A stretch of 64,000 nt of DNA, taken from assembly GCF_023700755.1 (NCBI RefSeq), contig NZ_JAMKOJ010000009.1:124001-188000 (forward strand), read 5' to 3'. The DNA is from Allorhizobium sonneratiae (GTDB lineage Bacteria > Pseudomonadota > Alphaproteobacteria > Rhizobiales > Rhizobiaceae). Within the stretch, counting starts at the first letter, position 1; every line of letters starts with the position of its first letter. Below the pieces are notes generated by a model, which did not search any database, had not been told where the DNA came from, and saw only the letters and a list, made by a program, of their open reading frames with translations. Shown here in pieces: positions 34,296 through 43,567 of this stretch. The position numbers were made by a program, and so were the translations under genes.

Positions 34296-35186
34296 TTGAC
34301 GGTTATGGAAGACAAGGCGGGCTTTCGCGCATCTCTTCTCGATGGTCTGACGCTGACGGCGCCAGCCATGATCGTCACCATCTACGGCGACATCGTCGTT
34401 CCGCGCGGTGACGTCCTTTGGATGGGAAGCCTTATCGGGATATGCGCGCAGTTCGGGATTACCGAGACGCAGGTTCGCACCGCCGTCTCACGTCTCGTCA
34501 ATGCGGGCCGCCTTGTCGGTATTCGCGACGGGCGTCGCAGTTACTATCAGCTGGCGGACTCAGCCCGAGACGAGTTTGACCTCGCAGCGCGCCTGCTGTT
34601 TGAACCCATCCCGCCAGCGGATGGCTGGACGATCCTCCATGCCCGGGAAACCGCCCCCGAAACGCTGCGACGTGCGCATTTTGCGGCCCTCGGCAACGGC
34701 GTCTTCATCAGGCCGAACCACGCCCATCTGGGAGCGGTTCCGCCAGGGATCGTTTTTAGCGCGGCCCTGTCAGAGGGCGCGACAGACATGCTGGAGCTTG
34801 CCCATTCCCTCTGGCCGCTCGCCGACTATGCGGCGGAGTACCTGTCCTTTATCGACCGCTTCTCGCCTTTGATCGAGGCGCTGCGCCGCGGCGACTACCC
34901 AGCCGGCCAGGACGCGGTCTTCATGCGCCTGCTGCTCGTCCATCTCTACCGCCATGTGCTGTTGGCGGACCCCATGCTGCCGGCGGAGGTCCTGCCGTGC
35001 GAATGGCCGGGAACGGAGGCCCGAGAACTTTTCGCAAGCGCCTACCTTGCGCTCTCCGAACAAACCGATACCGAGATCGGACGTCTGTTCGAGGGCCGCA
35101 ATGCGCCGCTGCCCACCGTGACGGAAGCAACGGCGCGCCGACTTCAGGGCGTTCGAGTCATGGCGGGACTGCCGATACAGACCTGA
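34296..35186 (+). CDS. paaX: PaaX-family transcriptional regulator
   Basis: 296 residues from a TTG with AGAGGTG six nt upstream; ATG 34305 is a poorer alternative. N-terminal winged helix (MGSLIGICAQFGITETQVRTAVSRL in part, GRRSYYQLAD) and the PaaX C-terminal domain fit the family. PaaX represses phenylacetate genes in gammaproteobacteria and responds to phenylacetyl-CoA. Here it coexists with a TetR PaaR and sits between the paa operon and the amine oxidase, so it may coordinate the two, or have taken over the amine branch. Confidence 0.85.
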   Translation: MTVMEDKAGFRASLLDGLTLTAPAMIVTIYGDIVVPRGDVLWMGSLIGICAQFGITETQVRTAVSRLVNAGRLVGIRDGRRSYYQLADSARDEFDLAARLLFEPIPPADGWTILHARETAPETLRRAHFAALGNGVFIRPNHAHLGAVPPGIVFSAALSEGATDMLELAHSLWPLADYAAEYLSFIDRFSPLIEALRRGDYPAGQDAVFMRLLLVHLYRHVLLADPMLPAEVLPCEWPGTEARELFASAYLALSEQTDTEIGRLFEGRNAPLPTVTEATARRLQGVRVMAGLPIQT

Positions 35187-35238
35187 TATGCGGCGGGCAA
35201 TCGACCCAGGCCGCTCATAGCATCGCGCGACCCTTGCC

Positions 35239-37227
35239 TCATGCGTGGCAGCAGGACCCGCCATGGGACTTTCCGCCTTCGCCGGGCTCACGATTGTCCC
35301 TGCTGTGTGCGTTCTTCTCGGCTGGAAGGTCCATCGAGACATTGCTGGCGAAGAATCCATTCGGCTTCAGCGTGAAGCCGGCATATTCCACGGGCATGAT
35401 CGGGAAGTCCTCCGGTTTACAAACATGCGTATGACCGAAAGAGTGCCAGAGCACGACATCGGCATTTTCGATATTGCGGTTCTGCTGAACATATTTTGGA
35501 AGACCGTCGCCGCCCGCGTGCACGTTCGGATAGTCGCCGGAGGCATATTTTTCCTTCGGGTCATAGGCCGTCACCCAGATATGCTTTCTGGCGAAGCCGC
35601 CGCGCTGGGCAACCGTCGCCCCCTCCTGAGCCAGCATGAGCGGGCTCGGCATCACGACCATCTTGTAACCGGGCGCCTTGCCGACGGAGTTCTTCACATT
35701 GGGGTTCTGCACCTTCCAGTAACGGCCGGTCTCGCCATTGGCGATGGCCGGACTATCGAGTTCCCGCTTCAGCATGCGGGTTCGCGTGTCGAAGACGTTG
35801 CCGTAGGGATTGTTCTCGCCCCAGGGACGCGGAACGAACTCGTGCTCGCTGACGGTATTGCCGCCGCCATCGACATCCATGTGAAGGCGCGCATTGAAGA
35901 AGTGCTGGTGCGTCGGGCCGCCCAGATTGTCATCCACCATGCCGCCCCATTCATAGGTTTCGCCAGAGGCAACCGCCGCCGTCTGGATGATGCCGGTCAG
36001 CTTGGCTTCGAGCTGGATCGTGCCGTCCTGATAGAGATACCAGTAGAAGCCGTAATCGTAATTGCCCACCGTGGCGAAGAAGGAAATGACCAGCCGGCGC
36101 GAGCGGCGCACTTCGAAGATGCCGTTGCGGAATTCGTAATGCTTCCAGAGGATGCCGTAATCCTCTTCATGCATGCAGATCGCGTTTTTCATGACCATGG
36201 GCTGGCCGAAATCATCCGCCGACGGCACGTCGAAATAGTGGATATGGCCCAGGCAGTCGCAGCCAAGTTCAAGGCAGTTTGCGAGCCGACCGAGGCCATA
36301 CTCGCCTGCATCGAAGGCGCTCTTCCAATAGTGGTTGGCGGTCGGATCGGCGTAGGGCACGACCATTTCCGTCACCGATGCGCGAAAGATGACCGGGCGG
36401 ACCTTGCCGCCATCCTTGATGCCCAGTTCGTGCAGGACCAGGCCTTCGCGCGGCGTGAAGCCGACGCGGAAGCTCCAGTTCTGCCACTCGACCTTCCAGC
36501 CATCGACCTTAAAGCTGGGGCCTTCCGGCTGGACGATATCAAGCGGCTTGATGTCCTTGCGCGTTTCCGGGAAGGCCTCCTGCCCGTAATTACGCTTCTT
36601 GCGCGGCACCGGAATCACCTTCTCGTCATCGACGAGATCCACGACCGCCTGTTTTACGAGATCGACAACGGCAACGACGCCTTCTATCGGATGGGCATAG
36701 CCGTTATCGCGGATGTCTTCACGCCAATAGGAAACCGCACGGACAATGCGCTGCCCCTTTTCGAATTCATGTCCGAAATAACCGGAAGAAAACGGATCGA
36801 TCTGGACCAGCGGAATGTCTTCATCGGTAATGCCGCGCTTCTTGACGGCGGCAATCCAGCGCGGATCGGCCTTGACGATCCCTTCAACGGTTTCAAACTC
36901 GCAGAGCATGACCGGAGGCTGACCATAGGGGGTCGTTTCGAGCGGCAGCCGCACATGCTCCGTGACTGTGCCACTGGACAGATCGATGATCGACTCGTGC
37001 GTCTCGCCGGTCGAGATATCCAAGGAAAGGATGAAGGCGCGGCGCGGCAATGGTGCGCCTTCGCGGAAGGCGGCAAGGGCCGCCTTGTCGGGCTCTTCGA
37101 GCCGGATGATCGGAAACCGAACGGTGTCGGCCAGCGACTTGTCGGTCTTGAGAATGGAGACTGCGGTGGCGATCTCTTCGAGGCTCAGGAGATCGAGCGG
37201 ATATGTGTGTTTGACGGTCGCGTCCAT
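35239..37227 (-). CDS. Copper-containing primary-amine oxidase (TynA-like, cytoplasmic form)
   Basis: 662 residues. The TPQ precursor is Y390 in VGNYDYGF (consensus NY[DE]), the catalytic base D306 in AFDAGEYG, and copper ligands H440 and H442 in THQHFFN plus a C-terminal His in SFGHTHV. It oxidises primary amines such as phenethylamine or tyramine to aldehyde, ammonia and H2O2. No signal peptide is seen, unlike periplasmic E. coli TynA, so a cytoplasmic enzyme resembling the Arthrobacter type is likely. The tail GGKSHGGSCCHA is unusual and may bind metal. Last gene of APC permease-small protein-oxidase. Confidence 0.93.
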   Translation of the reverse strand: MDATVKHTYPLDLLSLEEIATAVSILKTDKSLADTVRFPIIRLEEPDKAALAAFREGAPLPRRAFILSLDISTGETHESIIDLSSGTVTEHVRLPLETTPYGQPPVMLCEFETVEGIVKADPRWIAAVKKRGITDEDIPLVQIDPFSSGYFGHEFEKGQRIVRAVSYWREDIRDNGYAHPIEGVVAVVDLVKQAVVDLVDDEKVIPVPRKKRNYGQEAFPETRKDIKPLDIVQPEGPSFKVDGWKVEWQNWSFRVGFTPREGLVLHELGIKDGGKVRPVIFRASVTEMVVPYADPTANHYWKSAFDAGEYGLGRLANCLELGCDCLGHIHYFDVPSADDFGQPMVMKNAICMHEEDYGILWKHYEFRNGIFEVRRSRRLVISFFATVGNYDYGFYWYLYQDGTIQLEAKLTGIIQTAAVASGETYEWGGMVDDNLGGPTHQHFFNARLHMDVDGGGNTVSEHEFVPRPWGENNPYGNVFDTRTRMLKRELDSPAIANGETGRYWKVQNPNVKNSVGKAPGYKMVVMPSPLMLAQEGATVAQRGGFARKHIWVTAYDPKEKYASGDYPNVHAGGDGLPKYVQQNRNIENADVVLWHSFGHTHVCKPEDFPIMPVEYAGFTLKPNGFFASNVSMDLPAEKNAHSRDNREPGEGGKSHGGSCCHA

Positions 37228-37247
37228 GGAAATATCTCTTTTGGCTG

Positions 37248-37284
37248 GACATAGAGAGGGACGGCAATCGTCCCTCTCTATGTC
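37248..37284. promoter_or_regulatory. Perfect 16-bp hairpin before the amine oxidase gene
   Basis: GACATAGAGAGGGACG, loop GCAAT, then an exact 16-nt complement. It lies between the small-protein stop and the oxidase start (21 nt away). On the minus strand no T-run follows, so an mRNA-stability or processing element, or partial attenuator, is more likely than a plain terminator. Confidence 0.75.
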
Positions 37285-37293
37285 ATGGTTGTC

Positions 37294-37473
37294 TCAATGG
37301 GAAATCCGGCTGGAGCAGATGTCGCCGGCAAAGGCCATCTGATCGCCGTGGATGCAGTAGAGCCAGCAGAAGGCATGGGCCTCGGCGGCAGCGAAGAGAG
37401 CCATCGCGACCACGGCTGCATAGGCGGCCTGCGTGAGCCGGCCCGACGGGTTCAGTTCGAGAAGCACGCTCAT
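37294..37473 (-). CDS. 59-residue hydrophobic Cys/His-containing small protein
   Basis: An ORF too short for routine calling. Its ATG overlaps the APC permease stop in an ATGA, indicating translational coupling. It reads MSVLLELNPSGRLTQAAYAA, then a hydrophobic stretch (VVAMALFAAAEAHAF), then a Cys/His-rich tail (FCWLYCIHGD, DICSSRISH). It could be a single-pass membrane protein or a small exported protein cleaved near AEAHA. No family is recognised. Its place between an amine permease and a copper oxidase suggests a helper for permease stability or copper handling (inference). Confidence 0.6.
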   Translation of the reverse strand: MSVLLELNPSGRLTQAAYAAVVAMALFAAAEAHAFCWLYCIHGDQMAFAGDICSSRISH

Positions 37474-38915
37474 TCTTCAAACACCTTTCCAAGAGCTGCA
37501 TAACGTTCCGGGCTGGACCGCTTGATCGAAAGCGCGAAGACCACCCCGCCGAGACCCGCGATCACCACGAGATAGGGAAGCGAGCTCACGACGATATTCG
37601 ACGTTCCTGCCAGGAGATCGAGATTGGAGATCACGAGGATAAGCGCACCGATCAGTCCAAGGCCGGACAGAACAGGCGCAATTTTTATGGTCCAGACGCC
37701 ATGCCCCTTGCTGTCTTTCTGGAAGAACATGATCACGGCAATGCAGACCAGCACCTGCACGGAGATGATGCCGATGACAGCCAGCGCCGACATATAGGAG
37801 AAGACCACCGCATAGGGGTCCTGCTGGGCCAGAATGAAGGCGAGGAGAATGACGCCAGCCGAAGCAGACTGCAAAATGCCGGCGACATAAGGCGAACCAT
37901 GCACGACATGAACCTTGCCGAGCACGCTAAAGGCAAGCCCCTCGCGGCCCAATGCGAAGAAGTAGCGATTGAGCGTGTTATGGAAGGACAGGATGCAGGC
38001 GAACAGGCTCGTGATCAGCAGAATATTCATGACGTCGGCAGACCAGGCGCCGATGACCTTGGAGGAGGCGTCGAAATAGAAGGTCTGCAAGGCCGCATTG
38101 GCAGCCGCCTGAACATGCGACGGACCGTAATATTGCGCGATCGCCCAGGTCGAGAAAGCGTAGAACGAGGCGATCAGCAGAACCGAGATATAGGTGGCGC
38201 GCGGAATGGTGATTTCCGGTCGATGGGCTTCCTCGCTGAAAATCGCGGTCGCCTCGAAGCCGATGAACGACCCCACGACAAAGACCAGCGCCACGCCCAG
38301 CCCCGGTGCGAAAACCGTTGCCGGCGCGAAGGACGACGCTGTCATTCCTTCCGGTCCGCCGCCGCTAAAGACAATGCCGAGATCAAGCAGCAGCAGGATG
38401 GCGATTTCCGCCAGCATGCAGATGCCCAGAATGGTTCCCGAGAAGGCAATGTTGCGCTGTCCGCAGAAATGCACGATCAGCAGGAAGGCGAAGGACCAGA
38501 CCCACCAGGGTGCATTGAGCCCGAGATTGGCAAAGGCACTCTGGGAGAAGACGCCGATCAGGCCGTAGATCGCGACCTGAACCGCAGTGTAGGTCAGGAG
38601 CGCCATGAACGCGCCGGCAACACCTGCGGGCTTGCCGATCCCGTGCGTGATGTAGGAGTAGAAGGCGCCCGCCCCGCCGATATGGCGGCTCATGGCGGTG
38701 AAGCCGACGGAAAAGACGAGATACAGCAACCCGGCGAGCACAAAGGCACCGGGAACGCCGTCGCCATTGCCGAATGCGAAGGCCGGCGGTGTGGCGCCGA
38801 CCACAGCCGTCAGCGGCGCTGCCGCCGCAACGACGAAGAACACGATATGGGCTATGCCAACAGAATTCTTGGCCAGCCTGGCAGTAGACGCAGTTGTACT
38901 GTCAGCGATTGTCAT
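37470..38915 (-). CDS. APC-superfamily amine/amino-acid permease
   Basis: 481 residues with about 12 membrane helices. APC features include GIAHIVFFVVAAAAPLTAVV at the N-terminus, SFIGFEATAIFSEEAHRPEI in the central region, and GREGLAFSVLGKVH. It heads the operon with the small protein and the amine oxidase, so the likely cargo is an arylalkylamine such as phenethylamine or tyramine. Divergent from an AraC regulator. Confidence 0.9.
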   Translation of the reverse strand: MTIADSTTASTARLAKNSVGIAHIVFFVVAAAAPLTAVVGATPPAFAFGNGDGVPGAFVLAGLLYLVFSVGFTAMSRHIGGAGAFYSYITHGIGKPAGVAGAFMALLTYTAVQVAIYGLIGVFSQSAFANLGLNAPWWVWSFAFLLIVHFCGQRNIAFSGTILGICMLAEIAILLLLDLGIVFSGGGPEGMTASSFAPATVFAPGLGVALVFVVGSFIGFEATAIFSEEAHRPEITIPRATYISVLLIASFYAFSTWAIAQYYGPSHVQAAANAALQTFYFDASSKVIGAWSADVMNILLITSLFACILSFHNTLNRYFFALGREGLAFSVLGKVHVVHGSPYVAGILQSASAGVILLAFILAQQDPYAVVFSYMSALAVIGIISVQVLVCIAVIMFFQKDSKGHGVWTIKIAPVLSGLGLIGALILVISNLDLLAGTSNIVVSSLPYLVVIAGLGGVVFALSIKRSSPERYAALGKVFEE

Positions 38916-39041
38916 GTTGGACCCCTTTTATTTTTTGCGCATTTTCAAAAAGGCTAAGCTTGACATCGGTCAAAGAAAATTGCTTTCTGCGCAAGAAATT
39001 CGATAAATTGCGCCACTCAAACGCAGCGTGGGCCGAGATCG

Positions 39042-40046
39042 ATGGCGAGCGAAGAGAACGATCTGTCGGGCGCAGCAACGATCAGAGCCTCCGTGCTCAT
39101 TCCCATCATCGATCGGCTTGAGAAGACGGGCATGCGGACAGAGCCCCTGCTGGCGCGCCACGGTATCGCTCGCGGCCAGATCTCAGACCCCTACGCCATG
39201 GTTCCAATCTCGCGATACATCGGGTTCTTTGAGGAGGCAGCGAAAACGAGCGGCTCGCCCCTGCTGGGCGCATTGATGGGCACCGGCATCACGCCCGGTG
39301 ATCTCGGCCCGACAGGCGTGCTGTTTTCGATTTCACCCAATATCAGGGAGGCCATTCATCGCCTGACGCGCTATGTGTCGGCGATCCAGGGCGCAACCTC
39401 CACGGGCTTGCAGGAGTTCGACGGGGATTACGTCTGGAGCTACCAGATTTCATCTCCCTCGCTTTGGCCGAGGCGGCAGGACAGCGAGTTTACCCTGTCG
39501 GTGTGCTGCCAGCTCATCCGGCTGTGCTTCTCGCGACACTGGCGTCCGCTGGAGGTGCAGTTCGAACATCCGGAGCCGCCTGACACGGCAGGGCTTACCA
39601 AGATCTTTCGTGCCCCGCTGAAATTCGGCCAGTCCAGCAACCGCCTTGTCATTTCGAGGACAGACGCGCAGAAAATATACCGCTCGGAAGACCCGGCACT
39701 GGTCGCCGTTCTGGAGCATCACATTACAGAGCTTGCGGCACTCAGCAGCGCGCCGCAGTCTCTGCCGGAGCGGGTGCGCGCCCTGATCGGAGCCAATCTC
39801 GGCTACAGGAAAATCCGGATCGCCGACGTCGCCAAGGATCTGGGCCTGGCACCGAGAACATTGCAGCGCCGGCTGATGCTGGAGGGCACCTCGCTGCGGG
39901 AGATCGTGGAGGATTATCGCCGCGAGCTTGCCGAGAAGCAGGTCCGGGCCAGGCTCAGCAAGAGGAAGATCGCTGACACACTCGGATACGCGGATTCGAC
40001 CGTGTTCTGGAGAGCGCGGCGGCGGTGGCACGAGAAGGACGGCTGA
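39042..40046 (+). CDS. AraC-family regulator with arabinose-binding-like N-terminus
   Basis: 334 residues: an N-terminal PF12625-like domain (VLIPIIDRLEKTGMRTEPLL, PISRYIGFFEEAAKTSG) and a C-terminal HTH (RIADVAKDLGLAPRTLQRRL, RKIADTLGYADSTVFWRARRRW). Divergent from the permease-oxidase operon across a 126-bp gap, so it is the likely activator of amine uptake and oxidation and differs in type from the FeaR-like protein at 17637. Confidence 0.87.
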   Translation: MASEENDLSGAATIRASVLIPIIDRLEKTGMRTEPLLARHGIARGQISDPYAMVPISRYIGFFEEAAKTSGSPLLGALMGTGITPGDLGPTGVLFSISPNIREAIHRLTRYVSAIQGATSTGLQEFDGDYVWSYQISSPSLWPRRQDSEFTLSVCCQLIRLCFSRHWRPLEVQFEHPEPPDTAGLTKIFRAPLKFGQSSNRLVISRTDAQKIYRSEDPALVAVLEHHITELAALSSAPQSLPERVRALIGANLGYRKIRIADVAKDLGLAPRTLQRRLMLEGTSLREIVEDYRRELAEKQVRARLSKRKIADTLGYADSTVFWRARRRWHEKDG

Positions 40047-40323
40047 AGTACGTCCCGCCTCGGCCGATCATGTTCCGTTTCGCGAGGAACCTGCAATATC
40101 GCGTGACGGTCAGGTCCAATCGGCTGTCGGCTTTGTCCAAGACGCGCATCCGGGGTCGGACCTATCACAGGTCCTGCTGTTGACGCGTCTGAAGCGAAGC
40201 CCCCGGGCCTGAGCTGATGTGTCGGGGCATTGGTGGGAGGAATATCTGGAAACCCGATGTGAGGAGCGCTCCGGTTTCTGACACAGACTCTCCTCCCCGT
40301 TGAAAAGCACCAGGGAGGAACCT

Positions 40324-41865
40324 ATGACGGAACAGACTTCGTACGACTATATCATCTGCGGTGCCGGCTCGGCAGGATGTGTGCTGGCCAATCGTTTGTC
40401 GGAAGACGGATCATCCGTTCTCCTGCTCGAGGCTGGCGGTCCCGACGATCACGATGCCATCCACACGCCCATGCGCATTCTCGAACTGTTCATGTCGGAA
40501 CACGACTGGGCCTATATGACCGCCCCGCAAAAACACGCCAAGGGCCGGTCTCTCTATTGGCCGCGCGGCAAGACGCTGGGCGGGTCTTCGGCCACAAATG
40601 GGATGATTTACGTCCGCGGTTCTGCCAGCGACTACGATCACTGGGCACAGGAACTCGGCTGCACCGGCTGGGACTACAAATCCGTCCTCCCCTATTTCAA
40701 GAAATCGGAAGACTTCGATCGCGGGGAAAGCGAATTCCACGGAAAGGGAGGACCGCTCCATGTGACCTCCGATTTCGAACCCCATCCGCTGCACAAGGCC
40801 ATGCTCAATGCGGCTGTCGAGGCCGGTCATCCCTATAACGACGACACGAATGGTGCCTCGCCACTCGGCGTCGCCTATGTCGACCTCACCGTGAAGGACG
40901 GCAAGCGGCACTCCACGGCGCAGGCCTATCTCGCGCCGGTCAGGGCGCGGCCAAACCTGATGGTAAAGACGGGTGCCTGGGTGTTGAAGATCGTGATCGA
41001 GGACGGGCGCGCGGTTGGCGTCGAGTACGGCACGAAGGACGGTTCCGGCACCGTAAAGGCCAACCGTGAGGTTCTTGTGAGCCTTGGCACGCTGGAATCT
41101 CCCCGTCTCCTCATGCTCTCGGGAATCGGGCCGAAAGCGCATCTGGAAGAGTTCGGCATAGAGGTCAAGCGGGATCTCCCCGGTGTCGGTCAGAACCTGC
41201 ACGACCACAACCTGCTGCCGGTCATTTATGAGGCGGCAAAGGAGATCCCGGCGACGACAGACATGGGGCTTACGCCGCTGCATGTCCATCTCTTCGCCAA
41301 GACGGATCCCGCGCTGCCAGGTCCCGACATGCAGCCGCTGTTCTTCAATCTCCCCTATTATACGCCCGAAATGGAGCAGCCGACCGGAAATGCCTTCACG
41401 CTGGCCGCTGCGGGCGTTCGTCCGACGTCACGCGGCGAAATCAGGCTGACCAGCGCCGATCCCCGCGCGCCGCTGCATCTCGATCCGAATGTGCTGGCGA
41501 CCGATTACGACGTGCAGACGCTCGTGACGTCGATCAAGCAAGTCCGCGAGATCGCCAGACAGCCGGCGCTGGCTGAATGGAAAGGCCGCGAAATTTATCC
41601 GGGCGAGGACAAACAGTCAGACGCGGAACTGGTGGATTATGCGCGCCAGGCCGTGTCCTCGTACCATCACCAATGCGGCACCTGCAAAATGGGCATCGAC
41701 GACATGGCGGTGGTGGATCCGACCCTCAAGGTGCGTGGCATCAGCGGCCTGCGCGTCGTCGACGCCTCCATCTTCCCCTTCGTCATGGCTGGGAACACCA
41801 ACGCGCCGACGATCATGGTCGCGGAAAAGGCCGCCGACCTGATCAGGCAGGATGCGCGGGAATAG
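40324..41865 (+). CDS. GMC-family FAD-dependent alcohol/choline dehydrogenase
   Basis: 513 residues from ATG 40324, preceded by AGGGAGGAA; the frame to 40300 is longer by eight codons. FAD motif YIICGAGSAGCVLANRLSED, GMC signature GKTLGGSSATNGMIYVRGS and C-terminal active-site His region (SSYHHQCGTCKMG) with TNAPTIMVAEKAAD are complete. It oxidises primary alcohols such as choline-type amino alcohols to aldehydes. It converges on an aldehyde dehydrogenase gene that would complete oxidation to the acid. Choline, dimethylethanolamine or an unrelated alcohol are all possible substrates. Confidence 0.88.
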   Translation: MTEQTSYDYIICGAGSAGCVLANRLSEDGSSVLLLEAGGPDDHDAIHTPMRILELFMSEHDWAYMTAPQKHAKGRSLYWPRGKTLGGSSATNGMIYVRGSASDYDHWAQELGCTGWDYKSVLPYFKKSEDFDRGESEFHGKGGPLHVTSDFEPHPLHKAMLNAAVEAGHPYNDDTNGASPLGVAYVDLTVKDGKRHSTAQAYLAPVRARPNLMVKTGAWVLKIVIEDGRAVGVEYGTKDGSGTVKANREVLVSLGTLESPRLLMLSGIGPKAHLEEFGIEVKRDLPGVGQNLHDHNLLPVIYEAAKEIPATTDMGLTPLHVHLFAKTDPALPGPDMQPLFFNLPYYTPEMEQPTGNAFTLAAAGVRPTSRGEIRLTSADPRAPLHLDPNVLATDYDVQTLVTSIKQVREIARQPALAEWKGREIYPGEDKQSDAELVDYARQAVSSYHHQCGTCKMGIDDMAVVDPTLKVRGISGLRVVDASIFPFVMAGNTNAPTIMVAEKAADLIRQDARE

Positions 41866-41969
41866 GACGAAGATAGAAAGGTCGCAGGCAGGGGACCGCA
41901 AACTCCCTGCCTGCGACGCACGTGACTGAATCAGGGTTCGTCTCCAGATCGAACACCTCGATCCTGACC

Positions 41970-43376
41970 TCAGACGAAGACAACCTGAATGTCGGTATAT
42001 TCCGCCAGACCCTCTTCGGAGAACTCGACCCCGATGCCGGATGCCTTGACGCCGCCGAAGGGTGCATTGGGCTGAATGGCGCCATGCTTGTTGATCCAGA
42101 CCGAGCCGCATTCCAGCCGTGCCGCAACCGAACGCGCCTTCGCCTTGTCCGACGACCAGACGGAGCCGCCGAGTCCGTTCGGGCTGTCATTGGCCATACG
42201 GATCGCTTCGTCCAGGTCGGAGTAGCGAATGATCGGCAGGACCGGGCCGAACTGTTCCTCGTCCACAAGCGCGTCACCGTTACGCAGGCCAGAGACGAGC
42301 GTCGGCGGGAAGAACAGTCCCTCGCCGGGCTTGCCGCCCAGAAGAACCTTTCCTTTGCCCTTGGCATCCGCCACCAGCCGGGACACCTTGTCGAACTGCA
42401 TCCGGTTCTGGATGGGACCGAGCATGCTTGCCTCATCCAGACCGTTGCCGACCGGAATATTCTTCGCATAGGCCACGAGTGCATCGCAGACAGCATCGTG
42501 GATGCTGTCGTGGACGTAGAGGCGCTTCATGGCGGCGCAGGTCTGGCCATTGTTGAGAAACGCGCCCCAGAACAGGCCTTCGGCGATCTTTTCGGGATCG
42601 GCATCGGGAAGCACGATGCCGGCATCGTTGCCGCCAAGCTCCAGTGTCAGACGCTTCATCGTTTCGGCAGCCGACTGCATGACCTTCTGACCGGTCGCGC
42701 AGGACCCGGTAAAGACGATCTTGCGGATATCGGGATGCGCAGACATGGCACCGCCGAGATTGACGTTCTGGTCGTCACCCGTCACCACATTGACCACGCC
42801 AGCCGGAAGGACCCGGTTCATGATCTCGATGAGGCGCAGCGTGGAGAGCGGCGTGTAGGGCGATGGCTTGATGACAACGGTATTGCCAGTGCGCAGCGCC
42901 GGCATGATATGCCAGATGGCGATCATCACCGGAAAATTCCACGGCGTGATCGAGCCGACGACACCGAGGGGCTTGCGATGCAACTCCACCCTGCCCTGCT
43001 CATTGTCCTGCAGGATCTTCTTCGGCATCGACAGCCCGGACGTGTAGCCGGCCCATGCGACGGCACCCCCCATTTCCCATCGCGAGCCCAGCCCGTTCAG
43101 CGGCTTGCCCTGTTCGAGCGTGATGAGTTCGGCAAGCTCTGCCGAATGCGCCCCGATCTCGGCCGTGACAGCCGCACAGGCGGCCTGGAGAGCCGCGTCG
43201 CTCTGTGACGACCACGACGCAAACGCGGCCTTCGCAGCAGAGACGGCCACATCCAGTTCCGCCGAACTCATGTTGGGCGCACGTCCAATTTCTTCACCTG
43301 TCGCGGGGTTGAAAACCGGAAAATCCGAGCCAACCCGCAGAGGCTTGCCGTTAACGATCGCTGCATAGTGCTTCAT
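41970..43376 (-). CDS. NAD(P)-dependent aldehyde dehydrogenase, paralogue 2
   Basis: 468 residues from ATG 43376, with GGAAGAG; the extension to 43403 is not used. Catalytic [27 protein letters not shown] and [11 protein letters not shown] (Cys about 280) are intact. It is very like the 16124 enzyme along its full length, much more so than the 51695 enzyme. It follows folD as the distal gene of the dimethylglycine-type operon after a 191-bp gap. A role in oxidising an amino-aldehyde, with the GMC enzyme opposite, is inferred. Confidence 0.88.
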   Translation of the reverse strand: MKHYAAIVNGKPLRVGSDFPVFNPATGEEIGRAPNMSSAELDVAVSAAKAAFASWSSQSDAALQAACAAVTAEIGAHSAELAELITLEQGKPLNGLGSRWEMGGAVAWAGYTSGLSMPKKILQDNEQGRVELHRKPLGVVGSITPWNFPVMIAIWHIMPALRTGNTVVIKPSPYTPLSTLRLIEIMNRVLPAGVVNVVTGDDQNVNLGGAMSAHPDIRKIVFTGSCATGQKVMQSAAETMKRLTLELGGNDAGIVLPDADPEKIAEGLFWGAFLNNGQTCAAMKRLYVHDSIHDAVCDALVAYAKNIPVGNGLDEASMLGPIQNRMQFDKVSRLVADAKGKGKVLLGGKPGEGLFFPPTLVSGLRNGDALVDEEQFGPVLPIIRYSDLDEAIRMANDSPNGLGGSVWSSDKAKARSVAARLECGSVWINKHGAIQPNAPFGGVKASGIGVEFSEEGLAEYTDIQVVFV

Positions 43377-43567
43377 GACACTCTTCCTTCGACTGGATTT
43401 CATCTCTCTCCCCTCAGTCTCGATGCACCTGTTACAACGGGTCTTCTCAAACCGGTCTCAGCCGAACTCGGCCAATGTCGCAGAAGCCGCCTCGATTTCG
43501 ACGACCGATCTCACTGAGAACACGCAATCAACACATGGCCGACGAAGAGGTCTTCGCAGAGCAGGCC

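Noticed and set aside
40070..40183. Small ORF of about 37 residues in the gap before the GMC dehydrogenase
   Set aside because: No ribosome site, basic low-information product, no coupling to neighbours.
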